Assembly (NCBI GenBank): GCA_039588215.1
Contig: JBDHAD010000011.1
Span: 1 to 64,000 of the forward strand
Origin: JBDHAC01 sp039588215
Lineage (GTDB): Bacteria > Gemmatimonadota > Gemmatimonadetes > Palauibacterales > Palauibacteraceae
Reading direction: 5' to 3'
Length of the DNA: 64,000 nucleotides
Below are positions 49,460 through 58,738 of the stretch, piece after piece. The notes beneath the pieces are model-generated. The model made no database searches, was not told where the DNA came from, and saw only the letters and a list, made by a program, of their open reading frames with translations. Each line of letters opens with the position of its first letter. The first letter of the stretch is position 1. A program made the translations under genes and the position numbers.

Positions 49460-51553
49460 GTGAGCGACACCATGACTAATCCGGAAATCGCGGAAGAGCG
49501 CCGTGACAAAATGTCCAGCCCGACCCCCGCCGGCCCGGATTTGGACGAGTTGTCGGTCAACACCATACGGACGCTGGCCATGGACGCGGTTCAGCAAGCG
49601 GGCTCCGGCCACCCGGGCACCGCGATGGCTCTGGCACCCGTCGCATACACCCTCTGGATGCGCCACATGCGGTACAGTCCGGAAAACCCCCGTTGGTTCG
49701 ACCGCGACCGTTTCGTGCTCTCGGCCGGTCACGCCGCCATCCTCCAGTACGCGCTCCTGCACCTGACCGGATACGACCTCCCCCTGGAGGAGCTGCAACG
49801 ATTCCGTCAATCGGGCAGCATCACGCCCGGCCACCCGGAGAACTTCCTCACGCCGGGAATCGAGACCACGACGGGCCCGCTTGGGCAGGGAGTAATGAAC
49901 TCGGTCGGAATGGCGATCGCCGAGGCACATCTCGCGAAGCTGTTCAACCGCTCTGGACATGAGATCGTCGATCATCACACGTACGTCATCTGCGGCGACG
50001 GGGATGTGATGGAGGGAGCCTGTCACGAGGCCGCCTCCGTCGCAGGCCACCTCGGGTTGGGGAAGCTCACGTGGGTGTACGACGACAACCACATCACGAT
50101 CGACGGCGACACGGGGCTCACGTTCTCCGAGGATGTGGCGCACCGCTTCTCGGCCTACGGGTGGCACATACAGAACGTGGGAGATCGGGCAAACGACCTG
50201 GACGCGCTCGATCACGCGATCGCGGACGCGCGGGCGGAGAGGACACGCCCCTCGTTGATCATCCTCCGCACTCACATTGGGTACGGTGCGCCGGGCAAGC
50301 AGGACACCGCATCGGCGCACGGCGAGCCGCTGGGTGAGGAAGAGATCGTTCTCGCGAAGCGATTCTACGGTTGGCCCGAGGACGCGAAGTTCCACGTGCC
50401 CGAGGAGGTTCGCGATCATATGCGGGGACGGGTGGCGCGTGGCCGGGAGCTCGACGCCGATTGGAGTCGTCGCTTCGAGGCCTACCGGACAGAGTTCCCC
50501 GTGCTGGCGGCCGAGCTCGAAGCGCGCCTGGAAGGGACGCCTCCCGAGGGGTGGGACGCGCGCATCCCGAGCTTCGAGCCCGAGGACGGCCCGATCGCGA
50601 CCCGCGCGGCCTCCGGAAAGGCGCTCAACGGCATCGCGCCGAGCATACCGTGGCTCATGGGTGGCTCGGCCGACCTGACAGGCTCCAACAAGACCTGGAT
50701 CCAAGCCTCGACAGCGTTCTCAAAAGAGGATCCCTCGGGCCGGAACCTGCACTGGGGGGTTCGAGAGCACGTCATGTGCTCCGCATCCAATGGCATGGCG
50801 CTCCACGGTGGCATCCGCCCGTTCGCGGCCACGTTCTTCATCTTCAGCGATTACGCGCGGCCCGCCATACGGCTCGCCGCGCTGATGAAGTTGCCGGTGA
50901 TCTACGTGCTCACGCACGATTCGATCGGCCTCGGGGGTGACGGCCCGACGCACCAGCCGGTCGAGCACCTGGCGTCGTTTCGTGCGATGCCCGGGCTGCA
51001 GATCATCCGGCCGGCGGATGCAAACGAAGTCGCGGAAGCCTGGCGCGTCGCGATCGAGCGGACCGAGGGTCCCACAATGCTCGTCCTGAGCCGCCAGAAG
51101 ATCCCCATCTCGGACCGCGAACAACTCGGGGACGCGCGCGGGCTGCGTCGGGGTGCCTACATCCTGTCGGGGGAGACCGGAGACACCCCCGACGTCATCC
51201 TTATTGCCACCGGGTCCGAAGTGCACCTGGCTCTCGAAGCGCAAGAGAGACTGGCCGCAGAGGGCGTCTCGGCGCGCGTGGTGAGCTTCCCCTCGTGGGA
51301 ACTGTTTCGAGAGCAGTCGCAGGCCTACCGCGATGAGGTGCTTCCACCCGGTGTGCGTGCACGCCTGGCGATCGAGGCAGGTGCCCCTCTCGGCTGGGCC
51401 GAATGGACCGGGGATGCAGGGGAGGTCCTGGCTATCGACCGATTTGGCGCCAGCGGCTCATCGAACGACAACTACAGGAGCTACGGACTCACTTCCGAGC
51501 GCCTCGCCGATCGCGCCCTTCGTCTCGTCGGACGCGAACCCGTCGGCGGCTGA
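49460..51553 (+). CDS. tkt: transketolase
   Basis: Thiamine-diphosphate enzyme of the pentose phosphate pathway. 697 residues from GTG 49460, which has AGAGG five bases upstream; ATG 49472 and 49511 are alternatives. Motifs: AVQQAGSGHPGTAMALAPVA, ThDP site GDGDVMEGACHEAASVAGHL and KLTWVYDDNHITIDG, HIGYGAPGKQDTASAHGEPL, pyrimidine domain REHVMCSASNGMALHG, and THDSIGLGGDGPTHQPVEHL. Starts the tkt-rpiB-tal operon. Confidence 0.97.
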   Translation: MSDTMTNPEIAEERRDKMSSPTPAGPDLDELSVNTIRTLAMDAVQQAGSGHPGTAMALAPVAYTLWMRHMRYSPENPRWFDRDRFVLSAGHAAILQYALLHLTGYDLPLEELQRFRQSGSITPGHPENFLTPGIETTTGPLGQGVMNSVGMAIAEAHLAKLFNRSGHEIVDHHTYVICGDGDVMEGACHEAASVAGHLGLGKLTWVYDDNHITIDGDTGLTFSEDVAHRFSAYGWHIQNVGDRANDLDALDHAIADARAERTRPSLIILRTHIGYGAPGKQDTASAHGEPLGEEEIVLAKRFYGWPEDAKFHVPEEVRDHMRGRVARGRELDADWSRRFEAYRTEFPVLAAELEARLEGTPPEGWDARIPSFEPEDGPIATRAASGKALNGIAPSIPWLMGGSADLTGSNKTWIQASTAFSKEDPSGRNLHWGVREHVMCSASNGMALHGGIRPFAATFFIFSDYARPAIRLAALMKLPVIYVLTHDSIGLGGDGPTHQPVEHLASFRAMPGLQIIRPADANEVAEAWRVAIERTEGPTMLVLSRQKIPISDREQLGDARGLRRGAYILSGETGDTPDVILIATGSEVHLALEAQERLAAEGVSARVVSFPSWELFREQSQAYRDEVLPPGVRARLAIEAGAPLGWAEWTGDAGEVLAIDRFGASGSSNDNYRSYGLTSERLADRALRLVGREPVGG

Positions 51554-51560
51554 TAGCGAC

Positions 51561-52040
51561 ATGCGTATTGCGATCGCCGCCGATCACGCCGGCTTCGAGT
51601 ACAAACAGTTGATCGCCGGGCAGTTGCGCGCCGCCGGACACGACGTAGCCGACCATGGCACGCACGGTCCCGAATCGGTGGACTATCCCGACTACGCCGC
51701 CCTGGTGGCCGAGGCGGTGAGCCAGGGGGTGGCCGAGCGGGGGATCCTCGTTTGTGGAAGTGCGGTCGGCGTCTGCGTAACGGCGAACAAGTTCCCCGCC
51801 GTCCGTGCGGCTGTCTGCCACGATACGTACTCCGCACGCCAGGGGGTCGAACACGACGACATGAACGTGCTCTGTCTGGGTGAGCGCGTGATCGGGATCG
51901 AGGTCGCGCGCGAGGTAGTCCGCGCTTTTCTCGGCGCACGTTTCAGCGACGAGCCTCGCCACGCAAGACGTCTCGAGAAGGTTCGCTCGCTCGAACGACG
52001 CTTCCTCAAACCACCTGAAAGCGCGGAGGAACATCGATGA
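51561..52040 (+). CDS. rpiB: ribose 5-phosphate isomerase B
   Basis: Interconverts ribose 5-phosphate and ribulose 5-phosphate. 159 residues from ATG 51561, seven bases after the tkt stop; upstream extensions lie inside tkt. MRIAIAADHAGFEYKQ, VDYPDYA, the catalytic Cys loop GILVCGSAVGVCVTANKFP, and CHDTYSARQGVEHDDMNVLC are RpiB signatures. Overlaps tal by ATGA. Confidence 0.96.
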   Translation: MRIAIAADHAGFEYKQLIAGQLRAAGHDVADHGTHGPESVDYPDYAALVAEAVSQGVAERGILVCGSAVGVCVTANKFPAVRAAVCHDTYSARQGVEHDDMNVLCLGERVIGIEVAREVVRAFLGARFSDEPRHARRLEKVRSLERRFLKPPESAEEHR

Positions 52041-53182
52041 ACCCGCTTCTTCGGCTGCACGAATACGGGCAGAGCTTCTGGCTCGACAACCTCACGCGCG
52101 AGATGATCCAGAATGGCGAGCTCGAGCGTCGAATCACCGATGAAGGGCTGCGGGGGATCACGTCCAACCCGGCGATCTTCAACAAGGCGATCTCGGGTGG
52201 AGAGGAATACGACGAGGACATCGGTCGATTCGCCGCACAAGATCTTTCTGTCGAGGCGATCTACGAGCGACTGACCGTCGCCGATGTGGGTGCCGCGTGC
52301 GACCAGCTGCGACCGGTCTTCGAGGCGTCGGGAGGCGGAGACGGGTATGTGAGTCTCGAGGTATCGCCGCATCTGGCACACCAAACGGACGCGACGCTCG
52401 ATGAGGCATGCCGGCTGTACGGTGAGGTCGACCGCCCAAACGTCCTCATCAAGATCCCGGGCACACCGGCGGGCGTGCCCGCAATCCGCAGAGCACTGGT
52501 GGCTGGCGTGAACATTAACGTCACGCTCCTGTTCGGTATCGATGCGTACGAAGCCGTGGCTGAAGCCTATCTGGGGGCGTTGGAGGAGCGGCTCACCGCC
52601 GGCCACCGAGTCGATGACATGGCCTCCGTGGCCAGCTTCTTCCTGAGTCGGATAGACACTCTCACCGACAAGCAGCTCGAGGAGCTTCGCGATCGGCCGG
52701 GGGCCGAAGACACCACCATCGACGCGTTGTTGGGACAAGCCGCAGTGGCGAATGCAAAGCTCGCCTACCGGAGCTTCATGAAGATTCTGGAGAGCGATCG
52801 TTGGCGGCGGCTCGCGGACGCCGGCGCCCGACCCCAGCGCATGTTGTGGGCAAGCACGAGCACGAAGAACCCCGCGTATCGAGACGTAAAATACGTCGAG
52901 CCGCTAATTGGTCCGCACACGATCAACACAATGCCCGAGAGCACCATCTCGGCCTTCGAGGACCACGGTCGCGTCGCCGATACGGTGGCATCGGGGATGG
53001 ATGAGGCGGCCCAGACGATGGCCGGTCTGAAACGGGCGGGCATCGATTTCAAGGCCGTGACGCGACAGCTCCTTGACGAAGGCGTGTCGAAGTTCATCCT
53101 CCCGTACGACGCCTTGCTGGAGAACCTCGCGCAGCGGCGCGATGCCCTGCTGGCCGGTAGTGGGATCGAGACGGGTCACTGA
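52037..53182 (+). CDS. tal: transaldolase
   Basis: Class I transaldolase of the pentose phosphate pathway, 381 residues, the long form common in actinobacteria and related phyla. GITSNPAIFNKAISGGEEYD, Schiff-base lysine in NVLIKIPGTPAGVPAIR, VNINVTLLFGIDAYEAV, SFFLSRIDTLTDKQL and LWASTSTKNPAYRDVKYVEP are present. Its ATG overlaps the rpiB stop. Completes the non-oxidative branch with tkt and rpiB. Confidence 0.96.
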   Translation: MNPLLRLHEYGQSFWLDNLTREMIQNGELERRITDEGLRGITSNPAIFNKAISGGEEYDEDIGRFAAQDLSVEAIYERLTVADVGAACDQLRPVFEASGGGDGYVSLEVSPHLAHQTDATLDEACRLYGEVDRPNVLIKIPGTPAGVPAIRRALVAGVNINVTLLFGIDAYEAVAEAYLGALEERLTAGHRVDDMASVASFFLSRIDTLTDKQLEELRDRPGAEDTTIDALLGQAAVANAKLAYRSFMKILESDRWRRLADAGARPQRMLWASTSTKNPAYRDVKYVEPLIGPHTINTMPESTISAFEDHGRVADTVASGMDEAAQTMAGLKRAGIDFKAVTRQLLDEGVSKFILPYDALLENLAQRRDALLAGSGIETGH

Positions 53183-53286
53183 TAAACTCGCGCGCGGCGC
53201 TCGCGCGGGGTCTTGCTACCGGTGCCCCGCGGGTAGGTCTTCAGGGTCGAGTATCCGAATCGCCGACGCCAGCCTGACGAACAGCG

Positions 53287-54036
53287 ATGTCTGAGCCAGA
53301 TACCCCCGTCACCGATCAGACCCGGACCGTCTCGCCGACGATGGCCGGCGGGGGCTACCAGATCGTGACCCGCCCGGAATCGTTCGCCGCCACGGCCGCC
53401 GCTTTCATCGGTCACAAGCTTCGCGCGATGAGCGAGCTGGAGACCATTTCCGTCGCGCTGTCCGGCGGGTCCACGCCGGGTCCGGTCTACGAGCGGCTGG
53501 CAATGGAGCCCGAGCTACCCTGGCCGCGGGTGCGAATCTTCTTCGCGGATGAGCGAGCCGTTCCCCCGGACCATCCGGCGAGCAACTACAAGCTCGCCGC
53601 CGATACGCTTCTGGCCCGGGTCCCGGTCAACGCGGAGTGGGTGCACCGGATGGAAGCTGAACGACCCGACATCGATGTGGCGGCTGCAGCGTACGATCGA
53701 CTGCTGCCATCGCGCTTGGACCTGCTGATCCTGGGCATCGGTGAGGATGGGCACACCGCCTCGCTCTTCCCCGACGAGCCAGCCCTCTCCGAAAGAACGC
53801 GGCGCGTGCTTCCTGCGCGCGCCCCGAGCGAACCCGCTCAGCGAATGACCATCACCCCCCCGGTCATTCAGCTGGCCCGGCTGGTCATCCTGCTCGCGAG
53901 TGGCCCGTCTAAGGCCGGAGCGGTTCGCAGGGCCTTCGCCGAAAGCGCGCGGCCCAGCCGATGTCCCGCACGTCTGGCTAGACGCGGCGTGTGGATCCTG
54001 GATCGGGATGCGATCGCCCAACTGCCGAACAGGTAA
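53287..54036 (+). CDS. pgl: 6-phosphogluconolactonase
   Basis: Oxidative pentose phosphate pathway hydrolase, 249 residues. VALSGGSTPGPVYERLA, IFFADERAVPPDHPASNYKL, DLLILGIGEDGHTASLFPDE are the family blocks. The start ATG has no strong Shine-Dalgarno; the first 25 residues are Thr/Pro-rich and could be over-called. It lies 104 bases after tal in the same direction; zwf and gnd are not in the window. Confidence 0.92.
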   Translation: MSEPDTPVTDQTRTVSPTMAGGGYQIVTRPESFAATAAAFIGHKLRAMSELETISVALSGGSTPGPVYERLAMEPELPWPRVRIFFADERAVPPDHPASNYKLAADTLLARVPVNAEWVHRMEAERPDIDVAAAAYDRLLPSRLDLLILGIGEDGHTASLFPDEPALSERTRRVLPARAPSEPAQRMTITPPVIQLARLVILLASGPSKAGAVRRAFAESARPSRCPARLARRGVWILDRDAIAQLPNR

Positions 54037-54072
54037 CGAGCCGCTCGACTCCGGCGCGCAGCCAGGCTCGAG

Positions 54073-55209
54073 TCAGGCGGTGAAAGCCGCTTTCACGCGC
54101 TCCCAGAACCCGGGGTCGTCGGTACGCGGCTCGGGCGGCTCCGACTCCACATCCGCGAGCGTCTCCAGGGCTGTCCGTTGGTCGGAGCTCAAGTCGGTAG
54201 GAGTCCACACCAACACGCGTACGAGCTGATCGCCGCGCCCGTTGCTTCTCAGATGCGGCATCCCCCTCGCGCGCATCCGTAATAGCTGGCCGCTCTGGAT
54301 TCCGGCCGGGATCGTGAGCTCGGCCTCTCCATCGATCGTGGGGACCTTGAGCTCGGCGCCGAGCGCCGCCTGGCTGAACGTAACGGGCAGGTCCGAGACG
54401 AGGTCATCGCCCCGTCGCTGAAACCGCTCGTCGGGCTCGACATCGACGCGTACGATGATGTCCCCCGGCGGCCCGCCGCGGACCCCGTGGTTCCCTCGCC
54501 CGCGCAGCTTCAGGTAATCCTCGGAAGAGATACCGGCCGGGATGTCGATCTTGATCTTCTTTTCTCGACGAACGCGACCAGCCGCTTCGCACGCCTCGCA
54601 CGGCCGCTCGATCCGGGATCCCTCCCCATGGCACTCCGGACAGGGCCGCACGCTCACAAACTGACCCAGCATGGATCTCTGAACCTGCCGGACCTCGCCC
54701 GTCCCCTGGCAGGTGGAGCAGGTACGGACTGCTGTGCCGGGTTCCGCGCCCTTCCCTTGGCACCGCTCGCAAGTCTGCATGATCGGAACCCGGATCGTCC
54801 GCTGGACCCCAGTCGCCGCCTCGGCGAGCGCGACATTCACCGAGACCTTCAGACTGCTGCCGCGACGCGGCTCAGACCGGGCTCGCTGTCCGCCAAACAT
54901 GTCGCCCAGGCCACCGACGCCGAACTCCCGCATGAACACTTCGAGGGCATCGGCGAACCCACCGAAGCCGCCGAAGGGGGCTCCGCCGGGGCGGACACCC
55001 GCTTCCCCGTAGCGGTCATAGCGAGCCCGTTTCTCCGGATCGCGCAGCACCTCGTACGCCTGCGTGACCTCCCTGAATCGGTCCTCCGCGTCGGTCTCCG
55101 CGTTGCGGTCGGGGTGATACCGCATCGCTAGCTGACGGTACGCCTTCTTGATGGCCTCGGCGTCCGCGTCGCGGGCAACCCCCAAGGTCTCGTAGTAGTC
55201 CGTCCCCAT
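54073..55209 (-). CDS. dnaJ: chaperone protein DnaJ
   Basis: Type I Hsp40 co-chaperone, 378 residues. J domain DYYETLGVARDADAEAIKKA with HPD in MRYHPDRNAE, Gly/Phe-rich segment (about 75-110), four zinc-finger repeats CERCQGKG, CSTCQGTG, CPECHGEG and CEACEAAG (the last lacks the usual second Gly), then the C-terminal substrate domains. dnaK and grpE are not adjacent. Follows hrcA by 55 bases on the same strand. Confidence 0.97.
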   Translation of the reverse strand: MGTDYYETLGVARDADAEAIKKAYRQLAMRYHPDRNAETDAEDRFREVTQAYEVLRDPEKRARYDRYGEAGVRPGGAPFGGFGGFADALEVFMREFGVGGLGDMFGGQRARSEPRRGSSLKVSVNVALAEAATGVQRTIRVPIMQTCERCQGKGAEPGTAVRTCSTCQGTGEVRQVQRSMLGQFVSVRPCPECHGEGSRIERPCEACEAAGRVRREKKIKIDIPAGISSEDYLKLRGRGNHGVRGGPPGDIIVRVDVEPDERFQRRGDDLVSDLPVTFSQAALGAELKVPTIDGEAELTIPAGIQSGQLLRMRARGMPHLRSNGRGDQLVRVLVWTPTDLSSDQRTALETLADVESEPPEPRTDDPGFWERVKAAFTA

Positions 55210-55264
55210 CTATCGCCCTGACTCCTCGCCGTTCAGACGCGCTCTATCCGATTGGAGGTCTCGG

Positions 55265-56311
55265 TCATGGCCGCACGAGCTTCGAGACCAACGCGGATGT
55301 ACAATCGACGATCGCTACCACTCTGTCGTAGGGCATCCGAGTCGGTCCGATCACCCCGACTGTCCCCTGCAGGCTCCCCACCGAGTAGTTGGCCGTGACG
55401 ATGGTGAGCTCCTCCAACTCGGGCTGCCCGTGCTCGGTCCCGATCGTGACTTGTGGGCCTTCCGCTTCTTCCCGTTCACCGAGCACGGAAGCGAGCAACT
55501 CCCTGCGCTCCGTCAGCGCGATTAGAGCTCGGAGCCTCTCTCCAGTGACGAATTCCGGCTGTTCGGCCAGGGCCGCCGTGCTCCCCAAATGCAGCTGACG
55601 CTCCTTGAGGGCCCACTCGAAGATCTCGGGGCCGCTCTGCACGAAGATGTTGACCAGATCCTCCGCTGTTCGGTCGTCGAACGTGAGGTCGCGCAGACGT
55701 TCACCGAGCGACTCCTGGATCTCATGCAGCGTGCTTCCCGAGAGGCGCTCGTTCAGCGCCCTGGCCACAGACTCCAGCGTCGGCCGTGGGACCGATGAAG
55801 GCAGGTCCACATACACCGTACGTACGACACCTGACTCCAGAGTCAGGACCATGAGCGCCTTCTCCGACGCCACCCGAACGAGCTCGAGCCGCTGCAGGGT
55901 CGCTGACGCCAGCATTGGCCCTACCGCGAGTCCCAGCTCACCTGTCAAAAGGCTCAGGACCCGGGCCGCTCGGGCGATGAGCTGTTCCACCGCTGAGACC
56001 TGCGCGGATGTAAGCTCTTTCTCGATCTTGGCTCGTTGCCGGGACGGTACATGCGTATGCCCCATCAAGGCATCGACGTAATACCGATACGCCAGGTCGG
56101 TCGGCATCCGGCCCGCAGACGTGTGCGGGTGTGCCAGAAAGCCCTTCACTTCGAGGTCGGCCATGGTGTTGCGGACCGTGGCTGGGGACACGCCCAGGCT
56201 GTACTCCCGCGCGAGCCGCCGCGAGCCCGCGGGCGCTGCGGTGCGGACGTAGGAGTCTATGACGGCCACCAGAACCGCTTTCTCTCTTTCCGTCAGCTTG
56301 GGGGTCGCCAT
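55265..56311 (-). CDS. hrcA: heat-inducible transcriptional repressor HrcA
   Basis: Represses chaperone operons by binding CIRCE. 348 residues from ATG 56311; GTG 56335 overlaps hemW and is the alternative. LTEREKAVLVAVIDSYVRTA, SRRLAREYSLGVSPATVRNT, MADLEVKGFLAHPHTSAGRM and PTDLAYRYYVD are the winged-helix region; EELTIVTANYSVGSLQGTVG and IGPTRMPYDRVVAIVD end the protein. No CIRCE element (TTAGCACTC-n9-GAGTGCTAA) was found near it or dnaJ. Confidence 0.96.
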   Translation of the reverse strand: MATPKLTEREKAVLVAVIDSYVRTAAPAGSRRLAREYSLGVSPATVRNTMADLEVKGFLAHPHTSAGRMPTDLAYRYYVDALMGHTHVPSRQRAKIEKELTSAQVSAVEQLIARAARVLSLLTGELGLAVGPMLASATLQRLELVRVASEKALMVLTLESGVVRTVYVDLPSSVPRPTLESVARALNERLSGSTLHEIQESLGERLRDLTFDDRTAEDLVNIFVQSGPEIFEWALKERQLHLGSTAALAEQPEFVTGERLRALIALTERRELLASVLGEREEAEGPQVTIGTEHGQPELEELTIVTANYSVGSLQGTVGVIGPTRMPYDRVVAIVDCTSALVSKLVRP

Positions 56312-56318
56312 CGTCGAT

Positions 56319-57554
56319 TCAGTCCCTATTCTCACCGCTGGACGCGATCTCCGCCACGATGGCGTCGAGTCGCAACCAACCTTCGGCCGTGGCTACGATT
56401 CGCCCGTGTCGCCGCTCGAGCCAACCAGCCCGGACCCAGCGGTCGCGCGCGATCTTGACCGCTGGCCGTGCCCAAACAGGGTCCCCGTCCGGGAGCCCGC
56501 TCCGCGTGCGCAGGGACAGCCACAGCCGCTCCAGCTCGCGCGCCTCACCCGTCAGGCGCTCCCACCCCATCGTGACCGGGCTACCGTCACGGATCGCCCC
56601 ACGATACGCATCCCAGCGAAACACGTTCCACGACCGGATCGGTGGGAGGAAGCTGTGCGCTGAAGGCCCGATACCAAGATAGGCGGCGCCATTCCAGTAC
56701 TGCCAGTTGTGAACGGACTCCTCCCCCGGCCTGGCGAAGTTCGAGATCTCGTAATGGGAGAAGCCGGCCCGACGCAAGCTGGAAGCCAGCTTGGCGTACT
56801 CCATCGCATAACGGCCGGGGTTCGGGGACCGGATCCGCCCCAGCTCGATCCACCGATGCAGAGGGGTGCGCTTCTCGACGGTCAACCCGTACGCACTGAC
56901 GTGCCCAACTCCGCTGGCGAGGACACCCTCGATCTCAGCCGGCCAGTCTCTCGACACAACCGCAGGCAGCCCGAACATCAGGTCCGAGCTGATGTGCTCG
57001 AATCCCACGTCCGCGGCTGTTCGCAGAGCGCGTACCGCGCCACTCCCGTCATGCAGACGCCCGAGCCATCGCAAGACGCGGTCGTCGAGGGACTGTACGC
57101 CGAGGCTTAGCCGGTTGACGCCGGCCTCCCGCCAGGCCTCCGCTGTCTCGCGGTCGAACGATGCGGGATTCGCTTCGGCCGTCCACTCCAGGGCCTCTGG
57201 ATCGACCCTGAACCAGCGCCCCAGGAGGCGAGAGAGGGCTGCCATCCCATCCGACCCGAGCAGCGAAGGGGTTCCACCACCGACGAATATCGTGTCGAGC
57301 CGCAGTGGGGAATCCCAACCCGCGTTCGTGAACCATTCCTCCAACTCCGACTCGAGGCACTCGATCCATTCGAGGATCGGAGCGCGCCGCGCACGCTTCA
57401 CAGAGAAATCACAGTAGTGACAGCGGTGCCGGCAGAACGGGAAATGGATGTATAGGCTCCGAGGGGGGGACGGCTTGCCGAGGGCCGGAGGCGCCGTGCC
57501 TGAGCTTTGCGGCTTCCCGAGCGGCGGTATTCGAGTCGCTTGGCCGATCGTCAC
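56319..57554 (-). CDS. hemW: radical SAM family heme chaperone HemW
   Basis: 411 residues. Radical-SAM cluster motif CRHRCHYCDFS, an HemW-type CxxxCxxC, and LYIHFPFC before it. Later: VGGGTPSLLGSDGM, RLSLGVQSLDDRVLRWLGR, SDLMFGLP, SAYGLTVEKRTPL and HNWQYWNGAAYLGIGPSAHS. HemW delivers heme to respiratory enzymes; it lacks the CxxxCxxC extra Cys and His pattern of HemN. GTG start overlaps dprA as GTGA. Confidence 0.94.
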   Translation of the reverse strand: MTIGQATRIPPLGKPQSSGTAPPALGKPSPPRSLYIHFPFCRHRCHYCDFSVKRARRAPILEWIECLESELEEWFTNAGWDSPLRLDTIFVGGGTPSLLGSDGMAALSRLLGRWFRVDPEALEWTAEANPASFDRETAEAWREAGVNRLSLGVQSLDDRVLRWLGRLHDGSGAVRALRTAADVGFEHISSDLMFGLPAVVSRDWPAEIEGVLASGVGHVSAYGLTVEKRTPLHRWIELGRIRSPNPGRYAMEYAKLASSLRRAGFSHYEISNFARPGEESVHNWQYWNGAAYLGIGPSAHSFLPPIRSWNVFRWDAYRGAIRDGSPVTMGWERLTGEARELERLWLSLRTRSGLPDGDPVWARPAVKIARDRWVRAGWLERRHGRIVATAEGWLRLDAIVAEIASSGENRD

Positions 57555-58738
57555 GCGAATCCGATGTGGCTCGCCGGCCGTTGCCCGCTAGCCTGCGAGC
57601 GCTCGAATCGTCCGCCGGGCCTGCTGACCAGCCAACCATCCAACTCCAACCGGCTGATCAGGGCAAGCGCCGCGCCCGGATCGAGAGCGGCGCTCGCGGC
57701 AAGCTCGTCCACCCCGCAGGCGCCACCTTCGAGCCGCTGCACGATGCGCCTCGCAGAAGGCCCCAGTCCTGCAGCGGCGACAGCTCCGACGGTCGTGTCC
57801 CCCGAGCGCCCGGGCCGGGGGCAGCCGAGCGCCTCAAGGACGTCATCGGCGCTGGTCGCCAGACCCGCTCCGTCGCGGAGCAACTCGTGGACGCCGACGC
57901 TCACGTCCGGGCCGACCGGGCCGGGTACCGCAAACACCTCACGGCCGAGGTCGAGCGCGTGTCCCGCGGTGTTGAGTGCGCCGCTGCGGCGACCCGCCTG
58001 CACGACGATCACCGCCTCCGCGAGTGCCGCGATGATCCGATTGCGCCGTGGAAAGCAACCGGCCGCCGGCGGTTGCGACGGAGGGAACTCGCTCACGAGG
58101 ATGCCGCGGGCGCGCATCTGACGATACAGAGCGCGATTCTCGGCTGGGAACTCGTAGTCCAGCCCGGATCCGAGGACACCGATCGATCCCCCACCCGTGT
58201 CCAACGCGGCCCGGTGGGCCACCGCATCGATGCCGCGAGCCATCCCGCTGACCACCATCCAACCCTGCTTGGCGAGCCCGGCAGCGATCCGCTCGGCCAG
58301 GGCGCAGCCGTATGGGGTGGCGGAGCGCGTTCCAACGATGGCAACGCAGCGCGGCCCGGTCAGGGGGCGGGAACCGTGAGTGAAGAGGACGGAGGGGGGA
58401 TCTGGCAAGTGCATCAGCGAGGGTGGGTAATCCGGCGTCCCGTACGTCAGCATTTGAATCCCGCGCCGCGAGAGCTCGCGGAGAACGTTGGAGTCAGCGG
58501 GGGTCAACGACGCGAGGGCATCCGCCACGCGACGCGGCACACGTAGGCCCTTGAACCCCTCCGATTCCGTGCATGGCGGATTGCGGAGCACCTTGACGAC
58601 CGCGCGCGCCGACCCGTGTCGATCGATGAGATGACGGATCGTCTTGGGACCGAGACCAGGTACCCGAAACAGCGCCAGGGCCGAGCGCGCTTCGAGCGAG
58701 GCGTCGGCTTCAGCGGCCCAGACCGTCACGGTCGCCAC
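57551..58738 (-). CDS. dprA: DNA-processing protein DprA
   Basis: RecA loader on incoming single-stranded DNA during transformation, also present in non-competent genomes. 395 residues. Helix-hairpin-helix ALFRVPGLGPKTIRHLIDRH, Rossmann core GPRCVAIVGTRSATPYGCAL, VSGMARGIDAVAHRAALDTG, FPAENRALYR, VIVVQAGRRSGALNTAGHAL, and a winged-helix C terminus (about 310-380). GTG 58738 overlaps obgE by 13 bases; GTG 58729 would give a GTGA overlap. Confidence 0.95.
   Translation of the reverse strand: MATVTVWAAEADASLEARSALALFRVPGLGPKTIRHLIDRHGSARAVVKVLRNPPCTESEGFKGLRVPRRVADALASLTPADSNVLRELSRRGIQMLTYGTPDYPPSLMHLPDPPSVLFTHGSRPLTGPRCVAIVGTRSATPYGCALAERIAAGLAKQGWMVVSGMARGIDAVAHRAALDTGGGSIGVLGSGLDYEFPAENRALYRQMRARGILVSEFPPSQPPAAGCFPRRNRIIAALAEAVIVVQAGRRSGALNTAGHALDLGREVFAVPGPVGPDVSVGVHELLRDGAGLATSADDVLEALGCPRPGRSGDTTVGAVAAAGLGPSARRIVQRLEGGACGVDELAASAALDPGAALALISRLELDGWLVSRPGGRFERSQASGQRPASHIGFA

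Noticed and set aside
49274..50704. Open frame of 476 codons on the minus strand opposite tkt
   Set aside because: Antisense to a certain transketolase, no domain or start signal; shadow of GC-skewed codon positions.
54037..54072. Possible terminator between convergent pgl and dnaJ
   Set aside because: Only a five-base stem (GACTC/GAGTC) with a long loop and no T-run; not convincing.
55210..56335. CIRCE operator for hrcA-dnaJ
   Set aside because: No TTAGCACTC-n9-GAGTGCTAA or near match on either strand around hrcA, dnaJ or hemW.
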